From Oceanobacillus timonensis (GTDB lineage Bacteria > Bacillota > Bacilli > Bacillales > Amphibacillaceae), in the NCBI RefSeq assembly GCF_900166635.1, contig NZ_LT800497.1, forward strand, positions 1,888,378-1,952,377: a DNA stretch of 64,000 bases, read 5' to 3'. This document shows positions 1-8,855 of this stretch, in pieces. Each line of letters starts with the position of its first letter. Position 1 is the first letter of the stretch. A program made the position numbers and the translations under genes. The notes under the pieces were generated by a model. The model did no database searches. It saw only the letters and a list, made by a program, of their open reading frames with translations, and was not told the DNA's origin.

Positions 1-264
1 CAACAAATATTGAGTTTATATGCGTTCATGAGAACGAAGCAGATTTCGTTTCTTTTGGAAGCAAAACGTAAGAAAAAAACATACCGTCAACGTATGATAG
101 AATCATTTGAACAGGACCCTTTGGAATGTCCGTGTTGCCGTAAACAGATGGAGCTCATTGGAATATGGCATGCTGACTATGGGTGGATTTATCATTACAT
201 GGAGGATGTAGAGAAAGAAAGAAGGAGGAGATACGGAATTGACAAACCCAAAAGAGCCGGATAA
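1..264 (+). CDS. IS91-type transposase, C-terminal fragment (5' end outside window)
   Basis: The reading frame is open from base 1, so this is the tail of a longer gene. The visible 87 residues contain a CPCC pair followed by MELIGIWHADYGWIYHYM and a basic tail. This matches my recollection of the C-terminus of IS91-type transposases found in Bacillaceae (DPL-CP-C--MEL--IWH-KYG). The catalytic HUH and tyrosine motifs would lie upstream and cannot be judged. The stop overlaps the start of the next small gene by 26 bp, so the two are probably co-translated. Confidence 0.6.
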   Translation, partial: QQILSLYAFMRTKQISFLLEAKRKKKTYRQRMIESFEQDPLECPCCRKQMELIGIWHADYGWIYHYMEDVEKERRRRYGIDKPKRAG

Positions 265-493
265 ATCAGATGAATTTTTTCCAGACTGGCTGGACGAAGA
301 GGATCCTTTTGGCTTAAAAGAAGAAATGAAGATCATATTATTTCAATGTTTAGATTGCCATGGAACCGATGAAGTCCCGGAGTATATCATTGGTGAATTT
401 AGTGTGGATAAAAATAATAGGGATGAAGTAGAACTTCATTGTCCGCATTGTAATGGCACTATGATTGAAGCGAAAAACGTCCCAAGTGATTAG
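239..493 (+). CDS. Small acidic zinc-ribbon protein paired with the IS91-type transposase
   Basis: An 84-residue protein started by TTG behind a good AGGAGG ribosome binding site. The N-terminal 28 residues are very acidic. The rest holds two C-x2-C pairs (CLDC near residue 37 and CPHC near residue 68), which suggests one zinc ribbon. It overlaps the transposase gene and is followed at once by a hairpin, so it looks like the last gene of the element. No function is known to me; a role in DNA binding or as a transposition accessory is inference. Confidence 0.6.
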   Translation: MTNPKEPDKSDEFFPDWLDEEDPFGLKEEMKIILFQCLDCHGTDEVPEYIIGEFSVDKNNRDEVELHCPHCNGTMIEAKNVPSD

Positions 494-536
494 CATCTAC
501 TTGGGACGTGATTTAGTCGCGTTAGCGATTTTGTTC
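477..536 (+). other. Hairpins behind IS91-type genes: element end (oriIS-like) or terminator
   Basis: A perfect 11-bp inverted repeat, ACGTCCCAAGT (477-487) with ACTTGGGACGT (499-509), begins inside the last codons of the preceding gene. A small TCGC/GCGA hairpin (517-528) and then TTTTGTTC follow. IS91-type elements have a hairpin-bearing origin next to GTTC downstream of the transposase, which fits. A weak rho-independent terminator is the alternative, since the T-tract is short. Confidence 0.4.
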
Positions 537-733
537 TGATATTGTGAAATGTGTTCTATTATAGAAGATAATTAGAAAGTGAAAATGACTTTTCTTTGGC
601 AGTAAATAAGAGGTTATAGATAGCAATGGAATAATTACTTCATAAAACATGAACAGGCATATATAATAAAAACATGCCTTACTTGTAAAAAGGAAAGGAT
701 TTTTATTCGATTTTTAATTGGGAGGAAGTACTC

Positions 734-1174
734 ATGCAATGGAAAAAGCCTAGCAGTGAAGATTATACTGCTCTGATTCAATTATGGGAGAAATCTGTGT
801 TAGCAACACATGATTTTTTGAAATCCAAAGATAGAGAAGAAATGAAAGCAGAAATTCCAACTTATTTCCCGCAACTAGATATGAAATCGTGGTACCATGA
901 TGATACATTGATTGGGTTTTCTGGTGTGAATGAAAGAAATTTGGAAATGTTGTTTTTAGACCCGGACCAAATAGGGAAGGGATTTGGCAGCATTATTATA
1001 AAGGATTTAATAGAAAAAGATGGCATTCAATTCGTAGATGTAAATAAGGACAATACATCAGCTACTGCTTTTTATTTGAAGCATCGATTTCAAGTGATTG
1101 GAGAATCCGAACAAGATGGGCAGGGAAGAGATTATGCCCTGCTGCATTTAGGTTTGGACGGAGTCACGGAATAA
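734..1174 (+). CDS. GNAT-family N-acetyltransferase
   Basis: A 146-residue protein behind a GGGAGGAAG site. It shows the GNAT pattern: an N-terminal strand and helix, a beta-4 strand ending LEMLFLDPDQ, the acetyl-CoA pyrophosphate loop Q-I-G-K-G-F-G near residues 79-85, and the late DVNKDNTSATAFYLKHRF motif (near residues 114-131). Proteins of this type acetylate amino groups of small molecules or proteins with acetyl-CoA in the cytoplasm. The substrate cannot be told. It stands alone, with a strong bidirectional hairpin behind it. Confidence 0.85.
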   Translation: MQWKKPSSEDYTALIQLWEKSVLATHDFLKSKDREEMKAEIPTYFPQLDMKSWYHDDTLIGFSGVNERNLEMLFLDPDQIGKGFGSIIIKDLIEKDGIQFVDVNKDNTSATAFYLKHRFQVIGESEQDGQGRDYALLHLGLDGVTE

Positions 1175-1226
1175 GTGAAACCCGTGTTATGGCAGACAAT
1201 ATCAAATGAAAGCAGATAGGTTACAT

Positions 1227-1267
1227 AAAACCGCCCGTTTCGATCATCATGTGAAACAGGCGGTTTT
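1227..1267. terminator. Bidirectional terminator between convergent genes
   Basis: A 15-bp stem with one mismatch (AAAACCGCC-GTTTC at 1227-1241 against GAAACAGGCGGTTTT at 1253-1267) with flanking A and T tracts. It lies between the acetyltransferase (+) and the MFS transporter (-) and can serve both. Confidence 0.8.
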
Positions 1268-1323
1268 ATATAGGATGAAATAGATTGGTAACCGCATGAT
1301 TATGCTGTAATACAGCTATTATC

Positions 1324-2670
1324 TTATGCGATTCGATGCTTTTTAACTGGTATAACCCGGTCAAAGCTGGCATGTTTTTCCCTGACTGTAATAAAGCAAA
1401 GGGCTCCAATCAGGCTAGGTATCGCAAATGCCATAAATGCATGCTGCGGGTCTAGATTTGTTGACAGTAAGAGGGCAATGGCTACTGGTGCCATAATGCC
1501 GCCGATTCGTCCAACGCCAACTGCGATACTTAACCCAGTTGTCCGAATTTCCCTCGGGTAAAACTCGGAAATATACGGATTTACTAAATTTTGTGTTCCA
1601 ACGGTGCAGGCACCTGTTAATGTAATAATAAAGTATAACAACAGAGAATGTGTGGTAATACTCAATAAAACAAAACATAGTGAACCGATAAAAAACATCA
1701 GGATTAAGACAGAACGATGTCCGAGCCGGTTTACTAACATACCTCCAAAGATAGATCCTGAAATTTGTCCGACAGCAAGCATCAGGTTAAAAGATAAACT
1801 CGATGTTAAGCCATGTCCTGCGTCCACCATGACTTGCGGCAGCCAAGTTGTTAGTCCCGAAATTACCAGCATCGAGCACGTAACAGCAACCCAAAATGCC
1901 AACGTACTGGTTGTCCGATTATTGGAGAAAACCTTTTTAATGGGAACTTCCTTAGTGCTTTCCTTAAACGTTTCATATTCATAGTTATCGGATGCCTGAT
2001 AGTTACCGCCAGGATGGACCTTATTTAGAATTTCCGCAATCTTATCTCCTCTTTTCTTGGAAAGGTAATAGGAAATTGATTCCGGAAACTGTTTTAGGAA
2101 CCATGGCATCGCAAGAAGAGGTATAATACCAACCCAATATAATAATCTCCAGCTGACCATTTCCATTAAATACATTCCAATAAAGGAAGCGATAATAGCT
2201 CCTATGGAATAGCCGCAATACATAGCGGCAATCGTTAGCGCACGTTTCTTTACTGGAGAATATTCTCCCATCATTGCTACAAGGATTGGCATGATTCCGC
2301 CGAGCCCTAATGCTGCAATGATTCGCATCGTCATAAACAGGGTGGGATTTTGTGCAAAACCGGCTAAAAAGGTAAAAAGACTGAATAAGATTAAGCAGAT
2401 AGCTATCGCTTTTTTACGTCCAATCAGATCGGAAATAGAACCTAGCAAAAATGTACCGACCATGGTGCTGATAAGCGTATAACTGCTTATTGCTCCAGCT
2501 TCCACTCTGCTGATATGAAAATCCTCCATCATTAATGGAAGTCCAATTCCATAGATGGCAACGTCAAAGCCATCAAAGCCAATGGCGAAAAAACACCAAA
2601 GAAAAATAAGCAGATGAAATTTATTAAATTTGCTGTTTCCTAATACTTGGGTTGTCTGGACTGTGCGCAT
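1324..2670 (-). CDS. MFS transporter, aromatic acid:H+ symporter (AAHS)-like
   Basis: A 448-residue membrane protein with the 12 hydrophobic segments of the major facilitator superfamily. The first helix carries DGFDVAIYG, close to the DGxD motif of AAHS members such as benzoate, protocatechuate or niacin carriers. The loop between helices 2 and 3 has the MFS signature GSISDLIGRKKAI, and the central cytoplasmic loop is about 60 residues. Proton-coupled uptake of an aromatic or similar acid is therefore likely, but the substrate is not shown. It is monocistronic, with an AAAGGA-type site before ATG, and has no neighbouring catabolic genes. Confidence 0.8.
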   Translation of the reverse strand: MRTVQTTQVLGNSKFNKFHLLIFLWCFFAIGFDGFDVAIYGIGLPLMMEDFHISRVEAGAISSYTLISTMVGTFLLGSISDLIGRKKAIAICLILFSLFTFLAGFAQNPTLFMTMRIIAALGLGGIMPILVAMMGEYSPVKKRALTIAAMYCGYSIGAIIASFIGMYLMEMVSWRLLYWVGIIPLLAMPWFLKQFPESISYYLSKKRGDKIAEILNKVHPGGNYQASDNYEYETFKESTKEVPIKKVFSNNRTTSTLAFWVAVTCSMLVISGLTTWLPQVMVDAGHGLTSSLSFNLMLAVGQISGSIFGGMLVNRLGHRSVLILMFFIGSLCFVLLSITTHSLLLYFIITLTGACTVGTQNLVNPYISEFYPREIRTTGLSIAVGVGRIGGIMAPVAIALLLSTNLDPQHAFMAFAIPSLIGALCFITVREKHASFDRVIPVKKHRIA

Positions 2671-2996
2671 GTTGTTAAAACGTCCTTTCGTTTTTATTTT
2701 CGATTTTTAAGGTTAAGAGCATCTTACCATGAAAGAACAGCTATCAGGTAATTGTAAAAATGTATCGTTTGCTATAGGAAATAACTATATAGGTGAGGGA
2801 GCGGGAGGGCATGGCTATGTATTTGCTTTCATGCAGCTGAAAAATGCGTTTGGATAAATACTGGGTTCCGAGACCGGACGTATGCGAGCAGATAAGAAGT
2901 ATTCTGAAGTCCATTTGTTGATGGAAGTAGAAGTGAATAAGAGGAAAGACAAGATGATGATTGAATGGAAATGACGTGCAGCGTCTTGTTTCAGAA

Positions 2997-3046
2997 CAAG
3001 AGAAGAATCCATTTTAGAAAAATAATCAGAATGAATTCTTCTCTTG
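2997..3046 (-). terminator. Possible terminator of the 3060-3515 gene
   Basis: A 12-bp perfect inverted repeat, CAAGAGAAGAAT (2997-3008) with ATTCTTCTCTTG (3035-3046), lies just downstream of the stop on the minus strand. The following T-tract is weak (TTCTG). The rest of 2671-2996 shows nothing I can support as a gene. Confidence 0.4.
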
Positions 3047-3059
3047 AAAGTTCACTTTA

Positions 3060-3515
3060 TTACATGCGCACAATGACTGCTCCGCCGCCGCTTCCTTGAA
3101 CACATTTGGTATCTTCCTGCTGATGCAACGATTCCAGCAGTTGATTATTTTGTGTAATCAATTGGTTAAGCTGCTCTAATTGGCTCTTTAGATGATACAT
3201 CATCTGCACCATATGTTGCATATCTGGTGAAGCACCATATGATGCATTGACTGGATAGGCTGAAAAGGCATCATATGACCCGTTTTCTGGTCTTTGGTTG
3301 ACAGTAGCCGAAGCAAGGGGGCTGTATCCAGGTACCGTATTTGTTTCATACTTCGTTCCTTGCAATTGTTTCTCCTTGCCAGTGGAATCCTGTACACTGT
3401 TTCTGTTGACAGAAACAGAACCTTGGTAGGCACTTTGCTGGGTATGATTCTCCTGATGCTGTCGATAAGGCTGCCACCCCCAACCAGGCGAATAGGGTGG
3501 ATTGTGAAAAGACAT
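3060..3515 (-). CDS. Hypothetical protein, low complexity, spore-coat-like
   Basis: A 151-residue protein with an AAAGGAGG site 7 bases before ATG. The first half is rich in Pro, Tyr, Gln, Ser and Asn (MSFHNPPYSPGWGWQPY). Residues about 103-136 form a short amphipathic, coiled-coil-like stretch with Gln and Leu repeats. The end reads GSGGGAVIVRM. Composition and layout resemble small spore-coat or forespore proteins of Bacillaceae, but I do not recognise the family. It is monocistronic and convergent to nothing. Confidence 0.65.
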   Translation of the reverse strand: MSFHNPPYSPGWGWQPYRQHQENHTQQSAYQGSVSVNRNSVQDSTGKEKQLQGTKYETNTVPGYSPLASATVNQRPENGSYDAFSAYPVNASYGASPDMQHMVQMMYHLKSQLEQLNQLITQNNQLLESLHQQEDTKCVQGSGGGAVIVRM

Positions 3516-3670
3516 CCGTTAACCTCCTTTCATCCTACACCAGTCTATTCTTCTTTTCTCGCTATGTGTGCGGCTATCCGAAAAAGATAGATGCGCTCAG
3601 TTATACGGCAGTTTGCTTCGAATGTTCATCTCGTTGCTGTTATATGATGATATATGTTTATTTGAAAGCA

Positions 3671-3724
3671 AAAATCACCTGAACCTAATATGAGAAGAAA
3701 CCCATATCAGGTTCAGGTGATTTT
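3671..3724 (-). terminator. Terminator of the ectABC operon
   Basis: A 22-bp stem with one mismatch: positions 3671-3692 pair with 3703-3724 around a 10-base loop. On the minus strand the stem is followed by TTTTTGCTTT. It starts 10 bases past the ectC stop, as expected for a strong rho-independent terminator. Confidence 0.9.
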
Positions 3725-3733
3725 CAAGACAAT

Positions 3734-4120
3734 CTATTCCGTTAACAACGGATAGTATCCTTCTTCATTATGCGTTTCAGTCCCAACTAAAGGAGGATTG
3801 AAAACGCAAACCATACGCATTTGTGTGCGTGCACGAAGCCGGTGCTTATCGTTTTCATTTAAAAGGTACATTGTTCCGGGCTTAATCTGGTATACATCCC
3901 CCGTTGATACCTTTTCAATTTCTCCCTCGCCTTCGATGCAGTAAACTGCTTCAATATGGTTTTTATACCAGAAGAAATTGTCTGTTCCTGCTTTGATGAT
4001 GGTGTCGTTCATACTGAAGCCGACACCTTCCTTTTTTAAAATGAAGCGGCGACTTTCCCAATTTTCGGATTTTGTTTCTGCTTCTGTGCCAAGTAAGTCT
4101 TCCAGTGATTTTACAATCAT
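3734..4120 (-). CDS. ectC: L-ectoine synthase EctC
   Basis: A 128-residue cupin-fold enzyme of typical length (family about 130). It cyclises N-gamma-acetyl-diaminobutyrate to ectoine with loss of water, the last step of ectoine synthesis in the cytoplasm. [15 protein letters not shown] at the start, [19 protein letters not shown] (about 49-67) and [10 protein letters not shown] (about 88-97) match the family, including the cupin metal-site Glu, Tyr and His positions. The site GGAGAATAAAGGA precedes ATG. It is third in the operon, 40 bases after ectB, and is followed by a strong terminator. Confidence 0.97.
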   Translation of the reverse strand: MIVKSLEDLLGTEAETKSENWESRRFILKKEGVGFSMNDTIIKAGTDNFFWYKNHIEAVYCIEGEGEIEKVSTGDVYQIKPGTMYLLNENDKHRLRARTQMRMVCVFNPPLVGTETHNEEGYYPLLTE

Positions 4121-4160
4121 TCCTTTATTCTCCTCTCTGCAATCGGTATTTCTTTTATAT

Positions 4161-5447
4161 TTATTGTTTTAGGACATGTTTTATACTATCTTCCAGAATC
4201 TCTAATCCTTTTTCCAATCCTTCCTGATCAATAATCAATGGTGGCAGGAATTTTACCACTTCATCATCTGGACCAGAAGTTTCTACAATCAGCCCGCGAT
4301 TGAATGCCTCCGCACAAATGTCTTCTGCCAATCCTTCTTTGTCGATGGCGATGCCTTGCATCAGACCTCTGCCTTTGGCTTCTCCGTTTAATTCCGGGTA
4401 TTGGTCAATGAGTCGATTGATTTCTGATTTTAGAAATGCACCTTTTTCTTGTATAGCACGGGCAAATGCATCATTTTCCCAATTTTTCAGCGCTTCGGTT
4501 GCGGCGATAAAGGCCATATTGTTACCACGGAAAGTGCCATTATGCTCGCCAGGGCCCCATTGGTCATACTCTGATTTAATGAGCGTAATCGCCATTGGCA
4601 GACCGATGCCGCCAATCGATTTAGACAGGCAAACCACATCCGGTTTAATTCCAGCCGGTTCAAAGCTGAAGAAGGTACCAGTCCGTCCATTTCCAGCCTG
4701 TACATCATCTACAATCAGAAGGATGTCCCAGCGTCTGCATAGTTCTTCCACTTTTTTCAGCCAATCCATACGTGCAGCATTAATTCCGCCTTCACCCTGA
4801 ACGGTTTCCAGAATAATTGCGGCAGGCAGTGCGACACCACTTCCGCTATCTTCTAAAAAGCGGTCCAGATAAGCAATCGAATCATGGTCCTCTACATAGT
4901 TGTCAAATGGCATCGAAACAGCGTGGTGCAACGGTACACCGGCACCATGACGTTTGAAGGAGTTTCCTGTCACAGACAGCGAGCCAATCGTCATTCCATG
5001 AAACGCATTGGTAAAGCTAATAACCGTTTCCCGGCCTGTTATCTTTCTGGCAATTTTCAGTGCGCTTTCCACTGTATTGGTGCCAGTAGGGCCGGGGAAC
5101 ATGATTTTATAATCCAGATTTCGTGGCTTGAGAATAACCTCATTAAAACGCTCCAGGAAATCTTGTCTAGGAATCGTAGCCATATCAAGGCTATGAATCA
5201 CACCATCATTTTTAATATATTCAATTAATTTCTCCTGCATCGCATCATTGTTATGGCCATAATTCAATGTGCCTGCACCTGCGAAGAAATCAATATATTC
5301 TTTTCCATCTGTATCCCACAGCTTGTAGCCTTTTGATTTTTCAAAAACAGTCGGCCAGCCTCTGCTGTAGCTTCTTACTTCCGATTCTAAATTTTCAAAC
5401 GTTTTCATTTTCGCATCATTTAATGTTGCTGTTGTCAATGAAATCAT
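4161..5447 (-). CDS. ectB: Diaminobutyrate--2-oxoglutarate transaminase EctB
   Basis: A PLP-dependent class III aminotransferase of about 428 residues that converts aspartate semialdehyde and glutamate to L-2,4-diaminobutyrate and 2-oxoglutarate, the first ectoine step. Recognisable parts are [20 protein letters not shown], the [15 protein letters not shown] loop, [10 protein letters not shown], the PLP-binding [11 protein letters not shown] and the lysine context [14 protein letters not shown]. The start is uncertain: the AAAAGGA site abuts ATG 5447, whereas TTG 5438 has a better 9-base spacing. The ectA stop is 9 bases upstream, so the genes are coupled. Confidence 0.96.
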   Translation of the reverse strand: MISLTTATLNDAKMKTFENLESEVRSYSRGWPTVFEKSKGYKLWDTDGKEYIDFFAGAGTLNYGHNNDAMQEKLIEYIKNDGVIHSLDMATIPRQDFLERFNEVILKPRNLDYKIMFPGPTGTNTVESALKIARKITGRETVISFTNAFHGMTIGSLSVTGNSFKRHGAGVPLHHAVSMPFDNYVEDHDSIAYLDRFLEDSGSGVALPAAIILETVQGEGGINAARMDWLKKVEELCRRWDILLIVDDVQAGNGRTGTFFSFEPAGIKPDVVCLSKSIGGIGLPMAITLIKSEYDQWGPGEHNGTFRGNNMAFIAATEALKNWENDAFARAIQEKGAFLKSEINRLIDQYPELNGEAKGRGLMQGIAIDKEGLAEDICAEAFNRGLIVETSGPDDEVVKFLPPLIIDQEGLEKGLEILEDSIKHVLKQ

Positions 5448-5456
5448 TCCTTTTAA

Positions 5457-6005
5457 TTATTTATTTTCTGTCGCAATCGGCCCAATCGTAAATAGTAACT
5501 CATCTTCATGTTCTTCCTCTTCATCCGGAAAGTCTTCTGATATGAAATAATCACTGATGTGACAATCCGTATCAAGCTTTTTAGCAAGACCCTTAAATAA
5601 AGATTGGGAAGGTTGATTGGATGGAGAAACGGTTGCTTCTACATAATCAATCTCATTACAAGCTTCACGTTTTAATAATTGGCGCAGCATTTTCGTTGCT
5701 AATCCGTTACCTCGAGCAGAAGCATCTACAGCAACTTGCCAGATAAATAGTTTATTCGGATTATTCGGATTTTTATACCCGGAAATAAATCCGAGGGTAT
5801 CTCCGTCTTTTTCTGCAACGATGGAGGTTTCTGAAAAGATATCACACCACATTAAATAGCTGTATGAAGAATTGAGGTCAAGCACCTTGGTATCTTTGAT
5901 CAGTTCCCAAACGGCTGCTCCATCACCTTTTGCAGGTTCGCGAAAATAAAAATCATTTTCTTTTTCAATTGTTAATGTCGTGTCTTTTGTTGTGTTTGTA
6001 TTAAT
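5457..6005 (-). CDS. ectA: Diaminobutyrate acetyltransferase EctA, probable ATT start
   Basis: A GNAT-fold enzyme that acetylates L-2,4-diaminobutyrate to N-gamma-acetyl-diaminobutyrate with acetyl-CoA. The conserved region runs from REPAKGDGAAVWELIKDTKV through LDLNSSYSYLMWCDIF to the acetyl-CoA loop RGNGLATKML. The first ordinary start codon (GTG 5885) would remove about 40 conserved N-terminal residues. The frame stays open upstream to an in-frame TAA, and the only well-spaced start behind AGGAGGTGAGAGC is ATT at 6005. That gives 182 residues, the usual EctA size. ATT use is inferred from spacing and homology; a base error there is the alternative. Confidence 0.9.
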   Translation of the reverse strand: MNTNTTKDTTLTIEKENDFYFREPAKGDGAAVWELIKDTKVLDLNSSYSYLMWCDIFSETSIVAEKDGDTLGFISGYKNPNNPNKLFIWQVAVDASARGNGLATKMLRQLLKREACNEIDYVEATVSPSNQPSQSLFKGLAKKLDTDCHISDYFISEDFPDEEEEHEDELLFTIGPIATENK

Positions 6006-6040
6006 GCTCTCACCTCCTGCGTGGATTTTTTACTTACCTA

Positions 6041-6072
6041 TATAAGATTAACATAAGCAGAAATAACGTCAA
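6041..6072 (-). promoter_or_regulatory. ectA: Possible ectA promoter
   Basis: TTGACG on the minus strand (6072-6067) could be a -35 box, followed after 16-22 bases by AT-rich TAATCTTATATA (6050-6039). The -10 match is poor, so the assignment is weak. Osmotic control cannot be read from it. Confidence 0.3.
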
Positions 6073-6501
6073 AACGTATAAAGTGGTGAATAACGTGATT
6101 ATTGATGATGAGAAGGGGTGAGTGTAAAATGATTGCCATTGGCTATAAATAGCTTTGAATATAATAGAAATAATCCGTTTTATACAATTATGAAGGAAAA
6201 CAGATTAAAAAATAATAATGTTCTTCTTTAATTGGAAATTTTCATTTTCGGAAATGGACTGGATGTTACGTTAAATCATTGCGCTTACTCGTTCCATCGA
6301 AAGGCTTTTGTAATATTCCCGCTTTAAAATGAAGAAAACTTGTTATTACTAAGTGAGAGGCAGGGCAGCCAGTAACGGCCCAATTCGTTCCGGCCTGCAG
6401 GATGTAGGTGACAAAGGTATTGCTGCGCGACGTCACGAACTTAGCCTTTGTTCCTCTTCATTCAGTGGGGTGGAAAGATCCCCACTGAATGAAGTTTCAC
6501 T
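6073..6501. repeat. Gene-free stretch ending in a perfect hairpin of a dispersed repeat
   Basis: No supportable gene. The last part holds a perfect 14-bp inverted repeat, TTCATTCAGTGGGG (6457-6470) and CCCCACTGAATGAA (6480-6493), followed by GTTTCACTTTATTTTT. Very similar sequence occurs at about 9431-9455 (GCTGAGTGAAGTTTCGTTTT) and 38674-38696 (CACTGCGTTAAGTTTCGTTT), so this is probably a dispersed intergenic element. The 6357-6456 part is GC-richer than its surroundings. The hairpin may also terminate the deacetylase gene. Confidence 0.5.
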
Positions 6502-7218
6502 TTATTTTTCATCCAGCTCTTTCATTTCAGAAAGTGTCACGGTTTCGTATCCATGTTCCGTTAGATAATCAAGAATAAGTGGAAGTGCCTTCACGGTTTC
6601 TTCTCTATTACCACCTGCATCATGGAAAAGAACAACATCTCCAGGAGATACATTGCTGATGACATCATCAGCAATCGATTGATAGTCTACGTCGCTCCAA
6701 TCTTTTGTATCCTGATCCCAGGACCATAAAACAACGGATAGTTGGTTCTTTTTCGCTTTATCAACAATTGCATTATTATATTCACCGCCGACGGGCCGGA
6801 AAAGCTTTGGCCGGGTCCCTGTTATGGCGTATATGATATCTGAGGTTTCCTTCATTTCTTGATTAAGTCGAGATAACTTTGTGGTGTGGTCATAAGTATG
6901 ATTACCAATTTCATGTCCTTCTGAAAATTGCCGGTAAAGAATATCTGGAAATTTTTCTGCATGAGCACCGAGGACAAAAAAAGTAGCTTTTGCCTCGTAA
7001 TCCGCTAAAATATCGAGAACAGCTGGAGTATAAATCGAATGTGGGCCATCATCAAATGTCAGAGCGATCACTTTTTCCTCTGTTTCAGCATCCCAAAAGA
7101 TATCTCCATCTTTTTCATAGTCGAATCTATCTTTTGCATGTATTGGATCTTGGGCTAATAAGAAAAAACAAACAGTTAGCAGTAAATAAGGGACGGTATG
7201 TTGTATTTTTTTCTTCAT
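6502..7218 (-). CDS. Secreted polysaccharide deacetylase (NodB domain)
   Basis: A 238-residue protein with an N-terminal signal peptide (MKKKIQ, then a hydrophobic run to about residue 28). The carbohydrate esterase 4 motifs appear in order: TFDDGPH (motif 1, near residue 54), HEIGNHTYDH (motif 2, metal-binding His pair), RPVGGEYN (motif 3, divergent from RPPYG), WSWDQDTKDW (motif 4) and VLFHDAGGN (motif 5). It should remove N-acetyl groups from peptidoglycan or another N-acetylated glycan outside the membrane. It is monocistronic. The exact substrate is open. Confidence 0.9.
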   Translation of the reverse strand: MKKKIQHTVPYLLLTVCFFLLAQDPIHAKDRFDYEKDGDIFWDAETEEKVIALTFDDGPHSIYTPAVLDILADYEAKATFFVLGAHAEKFPDILYRQFSEGHEIGNHTYDHTTKLSRLNQEMKETSDIIYAITGTRPKLFRPVGGEYNNAIVDKAKKNQLSVVLWSWDQDTKDWSDVDYQSIADDVISNVSPGDVVLFHDAGGNREETVKALPLILDYLTEHGYETVTLSEMKELDEK

Positions 7219-7613
7219 TTAACACCTCTAAATGCCAATCAATAAATTTATGGCTATAATCAATGATTCGTTGTTTTATTATTATTTGTTGGATGTGATT
7301 TTTTCATTCTGCAGGAATACTTGAAAAATTTGGGGGAGAAGGTTACGTTAACCTAAAAGAAATATTTTATAAAAGTAGCCGGAATAAAACGTATAACCTC
7401 CTATTTGTGCTTTTATTTTTTTCATTGGCAGCCAACTTATGTGAACGTATTGATAATAAAAAAATAAATATGATTCCTGATAATAATATAGGAACTTAAG
7501 GAACATTCGAAAGTGATTCAAATGAAAAATCATCCCTTCTTTAAAGTGCAAGAGACAATTTTTCATTTGAAATATTCTCTTTCAGTGATTTCTTACTTTA
7601 GAGCATCTTATAC
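7219..7613. other. Intergenic region without a supportable gene
   Basis: About 395 bases, AT-rich. A 72-codon minus-strand frame (7348-7566) has no ribosome binding site and a biased Tyr/Phe composition, so I do not call it. No clear terminator for hmp is visible. Confidence 0.5.
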
Positions 7614-8828
7614 CTAATCGATTGTGCTAACTGGACTGAACAACTCGTAGGTACGGTTTTCTTCAGAGACTCCCCATTCTTTAAGCGCATCGTTTATGGC
7701 TTTTAAGAAGGGAAGAGGTCCGCAAAAATAAAAATCTTTCTTGTTATCAGATAAAACAGTTTTTAGCCAGTCCAAGTCAATAAAACCTTCTTTATCATAA
7801 CGATTTTCTATTCGGTCTTGTTTAGTAGGGGCAGCATAGCATATAAAAGCATTTATATGCTTATGTTTTTTGGTTAATGCTTCTACATGCTCTCTCATTG
7901 CATGCACTTTGCTGTTTTCGGTTGCATGGATAAATGTGATTTCACGTTGAGGGTGACTTTCTGCCAAGGAATTGAACATACTCATTATTGGCGTTATACC
8001 TACTCCTCCACTAAGTAAAACAATCGGCTGCTTTTCCGTAGAAAGTGTGAAATCACCAGCAGGTGCGGCGATAGATAGTGTATCACCTACTGAAACATCA
8101 TGATGAAGATAATTCGAAACAATCCCGGCTGGATAACCGTTTTGGGGACCTTCACGTTTGACACTAATCCTGAAATACAGATTATTAGGAGCATCTGACA
8201 AGCTATAGTGTCTCATATGAAAATATTTTTCACCTTTGATATCTGCCTGAATGGTAAGGTATTGACCGGGTTTATAAGCAGGGATACGTTTGCCGTCTTC
8301 AGGTTTTAAATAGAAAGAAGTAATCACTTCACTTTCTTTTACTTTTTGATCTACAAGGAAGGTGCGGAACCCGGTCCAACCGCCTGGTTGCTGCTCTGCC
8401 TGCTGATAAAGTTTTTTCTCAATATCAATAAAAATATCTGCAATGGCTTGATATGCTTCTTCCCAGGCTTCAATAACCTCATTTGTTGCTGCATCACCGA
8501 GAACGTCTTTCACAGCTTCAAGCAGCGTTTCCCCAACAATTGGATATTGTTCAGCCTGTACGCCTAATGCCCGGTGTTTTTCAGTCACTCTCCTTACCAT
8601 TGTTTCGATAGCTTCTAAATTGTCAATATTGGCACCAGCTAAATACACACCGTAAGCCAATGCTCCCTGCTGAACACCGCTTTTTTGATTTGTTTGGTTA
8701 AACATGTTGTACAAATCAGGTACGCGGGAGAATAGCAATTCGTAAAATCTTTCACCAATTTCTTGACTATGCTCCTGCAATACTGGAGCAGTTGATTTCA
8801 CTATCTTAATTGTGTTTTCTTCAAGCAT
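7614..8828 (-). CDS. hmp: Flavohaemoglobin (nitric oxide dioxygenase)
   Basis: 404 residues, the normal Hmp length. The N-terminal globin domain (about 1-140) has the proximal haem His in TEKHRALGVQAEQYPIVGE. It is followed by an FAD-binding domain with MRHYSLSD and an NAD(P)H domain with LLSGGVGITPIMSM and YFCGPLPFLKAI. The enzyme oxidises NO to nitrate with O2 and NAD(P)H. ATG 8828 is chosen because GGGGTAAT precedes it and the family begins at this point; the longer frame adds 27 unrelated residues. Expression is probably NO- or oxygen-controlled, and a palindrome lies just upstream. Confidence 0.95.
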   Translation of the reverse strand: MLEENTIKIVKSTAPVLQEHSQEIGERFYELLFSRVPDLYNMFNQTNQKSGVQQGALAYGVYLAGANIDNLEAIETMVRRVTEKHRALGVQAEQYPIVGETLLEAVKDVLGDAATNEVIEAWEEAYQAIADIFIDIEKKLYQQAEQQPGGWTGFRTFLVDQKVKESEVITSFYLKPEDGKRIPAYKPGQYLTIQADIKGEKYFHMRHYSLSDAPNNLYFRISVKREGPQNGYPAGIVSNYLHHDVSVGDTLSIAAPAGDFTLSTEKQPIVLLSGGVGITPIMSMFNSLAESHPQREITFIHATENSKVHAMREHVEALTKKHKHINAFICYAAPTKQDRIENRYDKEGFIDLDWLKTVLSDNKKDFYFCGPLPFLKAINDALKEWGVSEENRTYELFSPVSTID

Positions 8829-8855
8829 TATATTACCCCTTTCAGGTTCCATGTT

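Noticed and set aside
1604..1984. Plus-strand open frame across the MFS transporter gene
   Set aside because: Lies wholly inside a clear transporter gene on the other strand, has no ribosome binding site and no protein-like pattern.
2815..3012. Minus-strand 65-codon frame
   Set aside because: No ribosome binding site, no domain and overlaps a hairpin; probably chance.
7348..7566. Minus-strand 72-codon frame rich in Tyr and Phe
   Set aside because: AT-rich intergenic DNA, no site, composition typical of noncoding frames.
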